Positions 1 through 6,767 of a stretch of 12,637 bases of DNA are shown in pieces (within the stretch, counting starts at the first letter, position 1; the number at the start of each line of letters is the position of its first letter). The translations under genes were made by a program, and so were the position numbers. The DNA lies in NCBI GenBank assembly GCA_964428355.1, contig CAYRYU010000152.1, positions 1 to 12,637 of the forward strand, given 5' to 3'. Under the pieces are notes generated by a model. That model had not been told where the DNA came from. It searched no databases and was given only the letters and a program-made list of their open reading frames with translations. This stretch comes from CAYRYU01 sp964428355. GTDB lineage: Bacteria; Muiribacteriota; Ozemobacteria; Ozemobacterales; Ozemobacteraceae.

Positions 1-97
1 AATCCATCCCGCGACCATTCCACGCACCCATCTCGGCCACATTTCCAGACCTCCAAATGTTCTTTCAGAGTTTATAGCACAAAATCCCGGTCGGTAA

Positions 98-121
98 CAA
101 GGAACTCCAAGGAACTCCAAG
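98..121. repeat. 10-bp tandem direct repeat upstream of the PhnD-1 promoter
   Basis: The unit CAAGGAACTC occurs twice back to back (98-107 and 108-117), followed by a partial third copy CAAG (118-121). The period of 10 bp is close to one helical turn, so the copies would lie on the same DNA face. The block ends 15 bp before the -35 box proposed at 137-142, a common place for an activator or response-regulator site. That role is inferred. Short tandem duplication by slippage is the plain alternative. Bases 1-97 show no supported gene. Confidence 0.5.
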
Positions 122-136
122 ATAAGGGAGGCACGC

Positions 137-166
137 TTGCCATTGGTGCATTTCCGAAGGTATACT
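137..166 (+). promoter_or_regulatory. Sigma70-like promoter for the PhnD-TolC-kinase operon
   Basis: TTGCCA (137-142) and TATACT (161-166) are separated by 18 bp and match the -35 and -10 consensus at four and five of six positions. Transcription would start near 173, only about 7 bases before the ATG at 180, so the first gene would have an almost leaderless mRNA. This fits the absence of a Shine-Dalgarno sequence between the -10 box and that ATG. The purine-rich stretch at 125-130 lies upstream of the promoter and cannot serve as a ribosome binding site for this transcript. Confidence 0.5.
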
Positions 167-179
167 CCGGCATAAGCCT

Positions 180-1148
180 ATGGAGAAGAACCGAGCTTCG
201 GCACTCATTTCCCGAAAATGCACGGTCGGGAAAATTTTGATCAACTCGTTCGTCATCCATTTCCTGGCTCTACTGACAATCGGAACCGCTTTGGGAGCCC
301 CGCGAAGTCCTGAAACAAAACCCGCCGAAGTTATCCGGATCCTTTTCTCATCCCGTACTGTTCTGAACATCGAACCCCAGGATGCCAGGGTTGCCCTGAA
401 ATTCTGGTCTGACATGCAACTTCAGGAAGAAGGCGAGGGATTCGTTTCCGAGGTCGAGATTTTCGATTCTCTCGAAGATCTTGCCAAGAGAATCGAGAAA
501 GGAGAGGCGGACCTTGTCGTTCTTTCGGGGCTGGAATTTCTCGAGATCAGCCCCCGGGTCGCTTTGATTCCCTCCACTTGTTCCGCGATCGGCGACACGA
601 CTTCGGATGTCGAGGTCCTGCTGGTTCACCGTGACTCGGGGATTTCTTCGGCGAAAGACCTGGCCGGAAAGACTGTAGGTTGCGAGGTCTTTGGAACGGG
701 GGATCTTCCCATTCTCTGGTTCGAAACCCTTCTAATGAAAAGCGGTTTTCGCGACAAAGTGAAGTTCCTTGGGGAATTCAAGACAGCGTTGAAGGGTTCT
801 GCGGCGATTCTTCCGGTCTTTTTCCGCCAGGCTGATGCCTGCATCGTCAGGGAAAGAGTTTTCAATACGATGGCCGACATGAATCCGCAACTGAAGAAGG
901 AACTCGTGGTGATTGCCCGGTCCGAACCCTTTTTCCGGGGGCTCATGTGTTTCCATCCCGATTTCGACCCCGAACGCCGCAAAAGGATTCAGGATGTCTC
1001 CCTGAGGATGCACAAATCGGAAAAAGGAAGACAGATCCTCGCACTTTTCCGAAGCGAAACGCTGGTTGCCTTCGAACGTGGATTCCTCGATTCCACCATC
1101 GCTCTCCTCGATGAGCACGCGGCGCTGAAAAAGCGATGGTTGGAATGA
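180..1148 (+). CDS. PhnD-like periplasmic substrate-binding protein (paralogue 1)
   Basis: Predicted 322-residue exported protein of the PhnD/phosphonate-type family of type-2 periplasmic binding proteins. A basic N-region and hydrophobic core at about residues 19-38, ending near ALGA, form a Sec signal peptide. The mature part starts with the family's strand (VIRILFSS), then a segment of the type SLEDLAKRIEKGEADLVVLS followed by EFLE, and a hinge region LLVHRDSGISSAKDLAGKTV, all typical of PhnD-like proteins. It is clearly paralogous to the protein at 2658-3614, with shared blocks such as CIVRER, NPQLK, FFRG, FDP and KGRQIL; roughly half the residues look identical by eye. It heads a four-gene run that contains no ABC permease or ATPase, so import is not its obvious role and a sensory role with the downstream kinase is inferred. 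The ligand is unknown. ATG 180 is chosen although it lacks a Shine-Dalgarno; TTG 237, preceded by GGGA, is a possible alternative start that keeps the hydrophobic core. Confidence 0.85.
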   Translation: MEKNRASALISRKCTVGKILINSFVIHFLALLTIGTALGAPRSPETKPAEVIRILFSSRTVLNIEPQDARVALKFWSDMQLQEEGEGFVSEVEIFDSLEDLAKRIEKGEADLVVLSGLEFLEISPRVALIPSTCSAIGDTTSDVEVLLVHRDSGISSAKDLAGKTVGCEVFGTGDLPILWFETLLMKSGFRDKVKFLGEFKTALKGSAAILPVFFRQADACIVRERVFNTMADMNPQLKKELVVIARSEPFFRGLMCFHPDFDPERRKRIQDVSLRMHKSEKGRQILALFRSETLVAFERGFLDSTIALLDEHAALKKRWLE

Positions 1149-1200
1149 CCCGGAGCCAGGATCCGACACCTTGAAGATTCTTCCTGTTTGGAGACGATCG

Positions 1201-2658
1201 ATGAACCGTTTGCTTTCCACCCTCTGGCTTTTTCTAATCCTGTCCAACCCTGTTTGGTGCCTGGAATCCTCTGGCTCCGCTGAAATCAAGGTTCCCCCGA
1301 AGCTGAGCCTGGATGAATGCCTCAAAATGGCCATCGAGAACAACAGCCAGTGCCCTGCCTCGAAACTTGGGGTGGAAATCGCCGAAGCCCAGCACCGCCA
1401 GGCGATGTCCTCCCGTTATCCGAGATTCAATCTGAGTTCCTCGATCACCAGGACCGACGAGCCCCCCAACTTCATTTTTCCTGAGGAGTTTTCGAACTAC
1501 CAGATATCCGGGATGGCGCCGGTTCCGGTTAACGTCGGGGTAAAGGTTCCGGAAAAGGATATCGAACTTGCGGGCCGGGAGACTACGGTCCACAATCTTG
1601 GGATGACCTTTCCGGTTTTCACCGGAGGGATCCGTGAGGGACTCGAGGGGCAGGCCAAGGCCGGAATCGAGGCCGCGCGGGTTGCTGTCCGGAAAACCGA
1701 TCTGAAGGTTGTTTTCGACGTCGAAAGGTATTACTTCGGGACTGTGTCCGCCCGGAACCTCCGAAAAATCGCGGAGGAGACGCTGATCCAGATGGAGACC
1801 ACGCTCGAACTGACCGAGCGGATGTACAAGCAGGGTTCCGGGAAGACCAAGAAGACCGATTTCCTCAGGACCAAAGTCATCGTGGAGGGAATCCGAGGAG
1901 CGTTGGCGGAAGCTAAAGGTAAGGAGGCGGCGGCAAAAGCTGCGCTGGTGAATGCTCTGGGCCTTGGTTGGAAAGGGGACATCGATGTTTCCCTCGAGGA
2001 GATCCCGGTCACCGAACTCGGGATTTCCCTGGACGAGGCGGTCGAGGGAGCCTTCCGTTTCAATCCTGACTGGGCCTCGTTCAAAGCCGGGCTTTCGGCG
2101 GCTGAATGCGCTCTGCGGGAAAAGCGTGGGGGGGGCCAGCCGAAGTTGGCCCTGATCGGGAATTTGACGGCTTTGCAGAGCGGACACGATTCGGGGATCC
2201 TTTCCCCCCGTAACAAGCACTCCTGGTCCCTGGGCCTTGCCCTTGACGTTCCGGTTTTCGACGGCAACCTGACCCTCAACCGGATTCGTGAGGCCCGGGC
2301 GCGGCTCCGCAAGCTCGAGAAGGAGAAGATCCTCCTTAGGGAAGGAATCGCGCTCAAGGTTAAGAACCTCTTCCTGGAAATCCGGGCCCGGCTTGACCAG
2401 ATCAAGTCCTTGAAAACCGCTCTCGAGGCTGCCCGGGAAAATCGGGAACTGAATGTCCGTGCCTATCGGGACGAGCTGGTCGAAACCAAGGAGGTCATCG
2501 AATCCCAGATTTCGGAAGCATTGGCCAAAGCTGCTCTCGAGACCGCTCTTTTCGACATGGCATCCAAGCGGAGCGAGCTGGATTTCACTCTTGGGTCCGA
2601 GGTGTGTCGCTGGTTCCAGGTGAGTTCCCCGGACAAAGGCGGAACACAAGGGGATTGA
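1201..2658 (+). CDS. TolC family outer-membrane efflux/channel protein
   Basis: Predicted 485-residue member of the TolC/outer membrane efflux protein family, which forms trimeric beta-barrel and alpha-helical tunnels across the outer membrane and periplasm for type I secretion and tripartite efflux. The start is ATG 1201, preceded by GGAGA at 1190-1194; a TTG 30 bases upstream has less support. Residues about 3-20 form a Sec signal sequence. The mature protein begins with the family hallmark LSLDECLKMAIENN and shows the expected internal duplication: two long helical halves (KAGIEAARVAV... and EKILLREGIALKVKNLFLEI...), with TFPVFTGG and LDVPVFDG as the equivalent strand motifs of the two repeats. 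No adaptor (HlyD/AcrA type), RND pump or ABC exporter is nearby, so its partner must be elsewhere or the protein works differently here. Its stop overlaps the next start by one base (TGATG), indicating translational coupling. Confidence 0.9.
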   Translation: MNRLLSTLWLFLILSNPVWCLESSGSAEIKVPPKLSLDECLKMAIENNSQCPASKLGVEIAEAQHRQAMSSRYPRFNLSSSITRTDEPPNFIFPEEFSNYQISGMAPVPVNVGVKVPEKDIELAGRETTVHNLGMTFPVFTGGIREGLEGQAKAGIEAARVAVRKTDLKVVFDVERYYFGTVSARNLRKIAEETLIQMETTLELTERMYKQGSGKTKKTDFLRTKVIVEGIRGALAEAKGKEAAAKAALVNALGLGWKGDIDVSLEEIPVTELGISLDEAVEGAFRFNPDWASFKAGLSAAECALREKRGGGQPKLALIGNLTALQSGHDSGILSPRNKHSWSLGLALDVPVFDGNLTLNRIREARARLRKLEKEKILLREGIALKVKNLFLEIRARLDQIKSLKTALEAARENRELNVRAYRDELVETKEVIESQISEALAKAALETALFDMASKRSELDFTLGSEVCRWFQVSSPDKGGTQGD

Positions 2659-3614
2659 TGAATCGCTGCTGGTGGGGTTTCCGAAAGTCTCTCCTGGCTC
2701 CCGCCCTGGTGGCCGGGCTGTCGCTCCTGCGGATGCTTTCGCCCTCCATGGGCGTGGCCGGGGCCGAACCGGCCAAGGAGGCCCCCCTTACGTTCGAAAC
2801 CATCCGGATGGCCTTCTCCCCCAAGACCATTACCTACGCGGATCCGAAAGATGTGTCTGTTGGCCTGAAATATTATGCCGATCTTCAGATCCAGGAAAAT
2901 GGTGACCGCTTCGTTTCCGAAATCCGGATCGTCAACTCCCTCGAGGAGATGGTTCAGAGGCTGGAAGCCAAGACCATCGACATGGTCGGGGTGTCCGCGC
3001 AGGAGTATCTCGAGCTCCGCGAACGGGTCTCACTCATCCCCTCAACCTGTCCGAGTTGGGATGGAAACCCTTCCCACTACGAAATCCTTCTGGTTCGCAA
3101 GGATTCGGGGATCTCTGATCCCCTTCAGCTGGAAGGAAAGAAGGTCGCGGTAGACCATATCGGAATCGGGAACATTGCGATGATCTGGCTCGAGACTCTG
3201 GTGATGAAGAAAGGTTGGACGGGAAACGGGGATTTCCTGAAACCGGTCGCGATGGCGGAGAATACTTCGGGTGCGGTTCTCCCGGTCTTCTTCGGAAAGT
3301 GGGATGGGTGCATCGTCAGGGAAAGGGCTTTCGAGACGATGGCGGTTCTCAACCCCCAGTTGAAATCCGAACTGGTTGTTCTGGCGAAATCCCCACCCTT
3401 CTTCCGAGGGGTGGTCTGTTTCCGTTCCGATTTCGATCCTGCAAAGCTGGAAAAGATCGAGCGATCCACCCTCGACCTCCATAAGTCTGCAAAGGGGAGG
3501 CAGATCCTGATGTTGTTCAAGACGGACGGCATCATCCGCTTCAAACCCGAGTTCCTCGAAACCACCATCGCCATGCTTTCCGAACACGCCCGCCTGAAAA
3601 AGGGGTGGAAATGA
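2658..3614 (+). CDS. PhnD-like periplasmic substrate-binding protein (paralogue 2)
   Basis: Predicted 318-residue exported PhnD-type binding protein, paralogous along its whole mature length to the protein at 180-1148. The start is ATG 2658, which overlaps the tolC-like stop codon by one base and follows AAGGGG at 2648-2653; an in-frame upstream start at 2604 is rejected because it lies deep inside the upstream gene. Residues about 1-36 form a signal peptide ending in GVAGAEP. The core contains TIRMAFSPKT, SLEEMVQRLEAKTIDMVGVS, LLVRKDSGISDPLQLEGKKV and CIVRERAFETMAVLNPQLK. Compared with paralogue 1, the putative ligand-cleft segments differ (SAIGDTTSD against SWDGNPSHY; VFGTGDLPI against IGIGNIAMI), so the two may bind different ligands. 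It sits between the TolC-like gene and the hybrid kinase, overlapping both, so stoichiometric co-expression with the kinase is likely. A sensory accessory role, as TorT has for TorS, is inference. Confidence 0.87.
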   Translation: MNRCWWGFRKSLLAPALVAGLSLLRMLSPSMGVAGAEPAKEAPLTFETIRMAFSPKTITYADPKDVSVGLKYYADLQIQENGDRFVSEIRIVNSLEEMVQRLEAKTIDMVGVSAQEYLELRERVSLIPSTCPSWDGNPSHYEILLVRKDSGISDPLQLEGKKVAVDHIGIGNIAMIWLETLVMKKGWTGNGDFLKPVAMAENTSGAVLPVFFGKWDGCIVRERAFETMAVLNPQLKSELVVLAKSPPFFRGVVCFRSDFDPAKLEKIERSTLDLHKSAKGRQILMLFKTDGIIRFKPEFLETTIAMLSEHARLKKGWK

Positions 3615-6600
3615 TGCTCCGGCCAGGGGAACAGGACAGCGGGGTTTTCTTTTCGGTCGATTCCCGATCGAGGCCGGGGCATTCCCTCTTTTCGAGGACC
3701 GTCTTTTTTTCGTGGGGTCTCATCATAGTTTCCCTGGCGGTTTTCGTCGGACACCTCACCCCCCTGGTCCAGGTCACGCTGGAAGAAAGCCTCAAGACCC
3801 ACGGAGAAACCCTTTCATCCTCGATCTCCCAGGTCGCAGTCTCCTCGATAATCGCGGAGGATTATAGCTTTCTCGTGGAGCATTGCCTCAAGCTCCTCCA
3901 GGACAGACCGACCGTGAAATTCATCGTCGTTGCCAAGAGGGACGGGTTCAGCCTGGTCTTCCGTCCCGGCTCCTGGCGTCAGGAAATGTTGGACAAATCA
4001 TGGATCCCCGTTGGAAGCGAGACCACCGGCATTTTCGAGACGAGTTCCCTCGTTTCGGAAGAGGTTTACCGGTTCGCTTTTCCCCTGGTCCTTTCCGACC
4101 TTCATTGGGGCTGGGTCCACCTCGGGCTGTCCATCGAAACCTTCAGGGCGGCCCAGGCACGAATCCTCCGTTCCGCGGGAAGTTCTCTTCTCACGATCAT
4201 TTTCGGGAGCCTTCTCGTTTCCCTGTATTTTTCCAGGAGGTTGAGCGGCCCGATTCTCAAACTCGAGAAGGTCGTCAACCAGGTGGGCGGGGGGGATCTG
4301 TCGGCAAGAGCCGATATCCGCACCGGGGACGAGGTCGAAAGCCTTGCCACCTCCTTCAACAAGATGGCCTNNNNNNNNNNNNNNNNNNNNNNNNNNNNNN
4401 NNNNNNNNNNNNNNNNNNNNNNNNNNNNNNNNNNNNNNNNNNNNNNNNNNNNNNNNNNNNNNNNNNNNNNATCCGCACCGGGGACGAGGTCGAAAGCCTT
4501 GCCACCTCCTTCAACAAGATGGCCTTGGCGCTCAAGGAGAACGAGGAGAATCTGAAACAGGCGAAGATGGCGGCGGATGAGGCAAGCAAGGCCAAAGGGG
4601 AGTTCCTTGCAAACATGAGCCACGAGATCCGCACCCCCATGAACGGGATCATCGGAATTCCAAGGCTCATGCTCCAAGGTGAGCTCAACCCCAGGCAACG
4701 TGACAACGTTCGGCTGATCATCGAAAGCGCGGAGGCACTTCTGAGCGTAATCGATGACATCCTCGACTTTTCCAGGCTCGAATCCGGGAAGCTTCAGCTC
4801 GAGGAGATTCCATTCGACCTTACCGCGGTCGTGGAGAAGAGCCTCGACCTGCATGCCTTCCGCGCTCACGAAAAAGGGTTGGAAATGGAATACCGGGCGG
4901 ACGCCAGCGTTCCCTCCCATGTCGTCGGAGATCCCACGCGGCTGGGTCAGGTCCTCGGCAACCTGTTGAGCAACGCGGTCAAGTTCACTTCCCGCGGGCA
5001 GATCCTCACCCGGATCGATCTTGCGATCCAGGGGAAGGCTGCCCTCAACCTCAGGTTTTCGGTCACGGACTCCGGCATCGGAATCACCCAGGAGCAGATC
5101 GACCGGCTCTTTCAACCGTTCAGCCAGGTCGATGCGTCTACCACCCGGAGGTTCGGGGGGACCGGGTTGGGACTTTCCATCTGCCGCAGGCTCGTGGAGA
5201 TCATGGGGGGAGACATCGGCGTGGCGAGCCTCCAAGGGGGGGGGGCGACCTTCTGGTTCACCGCCAACTTCGCTACCGTCCCGGATTCTCAGGAGTCCTC
5301 CAGGAATTTTTCCGCGATTTCCGGAATGAGGATCCTGATCCTCCATCAGAACCTCAAGTGCGGGGAGTTCATCGCGGAAACGCTTCGTTCATGGGGGGGA
5401 CGGGTGGAGACCATCGGGGATGCTGAGCATCTCATCGCCCGTCTGTTCAGGGAAAACCTTGGGCCCGATCCGGTCCGGGCCTTGCTGCTCGATCATGGCA
5501 CGCTTCAAGCATGGAAGACAGACTGGGAGAACCACCTCAAGGACCTGGGAAGACTCGAGTCCGGGGTCCGGCCTCGCTTGATCCTTTTGACAAGTATTAT
5601 TCGCAGTTCGACGTTCACCTCCTGGATCGGGGAAGACCCTGTAGTGGAGCTGGTCAAGCCGGTGAAGCGGTCGGCTCTTTTCCATGCGCTGACGATTCCC
5701 GAAGGAATGCTGAGAGAGTCGGTTCGAAAGCAGGTATCGTCGAAGACCGGCCCGGATGGACAAGAGAACCGGCAGGAGGGTGGTTCCCCCTTGGTTTCCC
5801 CTGGGGGAGGGGTTCCAGGAGGCCAGGAGAGGAATTCCCAGGCCTCGAAAACGCGGGGGCGGATCCTCCTGGTGGAGGACAACCCCCTCAATCAGAGGAT
5901 CACCCTCGAAATGTTGAAACTCATGGGCTTCGACGGACAGTTTGCCGCTAACGGAAAGGAGTGCCTGGAGAAGCTTTCCCAGAGCGAGTTCGATTTGGTC
6001 CTGATGGACATCCAGATGCCCCAGATGGATGGCTACGAAACCACCAGGCGGATCAGGAAAGGAGAGGCGGGCGAAAGGGCATCCTCCCTTCCGGTCGTGG
6101 CCATGACTGCCCACGCTCTTCCCAGGGAGCGCGAAAAGTGCCTTGAAGCAGGAATGAACGATTTCCTCTCGAAGCCTATCGTCCTTGACGCTCTCTCGGA
6201 GCGGCTCGATCGTTTCCTTTCGGCACAGAGGGAGGCCTCCTCCCCCGCCCAGATTTCTCCATCCGCCCCCGAACCTGCCATTCTCGATGCCTCTTCCCTC
6301 CTGACCAACCTTGGAAACAACAGGGGCGTTTTCCTGATGGTCCTTGGTGAGTTCGAAAATGGGGTACCCGGGATTTTCGGGAACCTTGTCCGGTTCCTCG
6401 GATCTGGCGACCTTGAATCAATAAAGACCGAGGCTCACAAGCTCAAAGGCACTGCCGCGAACTTCAGGGCGGTCCGGTTGGGGGATATTGCCGCCAAGAT
6501 CGAGGTTGAAGCCCGTGGCGGGAACCTGGAAGACTGTCGGGAGATCCTCCCACGATTGAAGGAGGCTTTGGAGCTGACGTTGGATGAGGTCCGTAGAGAG

Positions 6601-6618
6601 CGCAGCAACGCCTCCTGA
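3611..6618 (+). CDS. Hybrid sensor histidine kinase (HAMP-HisKA-HATPase-pseudoREC-REC-Hpt), interrupted by an assembly gap
   Basis: Membrane sensor kinase with an internal phosphorelay, BarA/ArcB-like in layout. The gene carries 100 N at 4371-4470 and appears frameshifted across them, but removing the N plus one copy of the flanking 55-bp duplicate (155 bases) restores one frame of 950 aa. Residue numbers below are for that collapsed protein. TM1 is about 31-53, followed by an extracytoplasmic Cache/PAS-like region of about 135 residues, TM2 about 190-208 and HAMP about 208-262. HisKA has its phospho-acceptor H286 in MSHEIRTPMNG. The HATPase has N403 (NLLSNAVKF), G1 DSGIGI (435-440) and G2 GTGLGLS (465-471). 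A degenerate receiver (about 521-650) keeps D576 and K631 but has HQN where the acidic pair should be. A complete receiver follows with E704/D705, acceptor D748 and K803. The C-terminal Hpt domain has H891 in EAHKLKGTAANF. ATG 3611 overlaps the upstream stop (ATGA) and follows AAGGGG at 3599-3604. No DNA-binding response regulator is present, so the final output lies elsewhere. Confidence 0.95.
4316..4525. repeat. 55-bp perfect duplicate flanking the scaffold gap
   Basis: Bases 4316-4370 and 4471-4525 are identical over 55 bp, abutting both edges of the run of N. The repeated segment encodes the HAMP portion IRTGDEVESLATSFNKMA. A biological tandem repeat would not be expected to end exactly at both gap edges. 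Two contigs ending in the same k-mer-length overlap that a scaffolder failed to merge explain it better, and 55 is a common assembly k-mer. Collapsing to one copy restores the kinase reading frame. Confidence 0.9.
4371..4470. other. Scaffold gap (100 N), probably of negative real length
   Basis: Exactly 100 unknown bases, the conventional placeholder for a gap of unknown size. Because the flanks repeat the same 55 bp, the true distance is most likely an overlap of 55 bp with no missing sequence. Any automatic gene call would split the kinase into two pieces here. Confidence 0.95.
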
Positions 6619-6732
6619 TCCCTGCGGCGGAAAACCCGTTTTGCCGGCTTGGGCGCATTCCTGCTGGGCGCAAATCCCTCTTTCCAGGAGAGGCCTCAAA
6701 ATGGACCCCGGATACAGGGGTGGGCGTGAAAA

Positions 6733-6761
6733 TTGTGCCGGTCAGGTATTTGAGGTAGAAT
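6733..6761 (+). promoter_or_regulatory. Possible promoter for the M48 protease gene
   Basis: TTGTGC (6733-6738) and TAGAAT (6756-6761) are separated by 17 bp. The -10 is a five-of-six match but the -35 is weak at three of six. Transcription would begin at about the ATG (6768), making a leaderless message. The overlapping GAGGT at 6752-6756 is an alternative reading as a Shine-Dalgarno 11 bases before the ATG, which would instead imply a promoter further upstream in 6619-6732 or read-through from the kinase operon. Confidence 0.25.
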
Positions 6762-6767
6762 CTGGCG

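Noticed and set aside
1261..1275. Lipoprotein signal (Cys after the hydrophobic core) in the TolC-like protein
   Set aside because: The residues before the cysteine (PVWC) do not fit a lipobox; an ordinary Sec signal is more likely.
1234..2649. Long open frame of 471 codons on the - strand opposite the TolC-like gene
   Set aside because: It has no recognisable domain and composition typical of an antisense shadow in GC-rich DNA; the + strand TolC family match is unambiguous.
3611..6618. Reading the kinase as a frameshifted pseudogene or two genes
   Set aside because: The phase change coincides with the N-gap and disappears when the 55-bp duplicate is collapsed.
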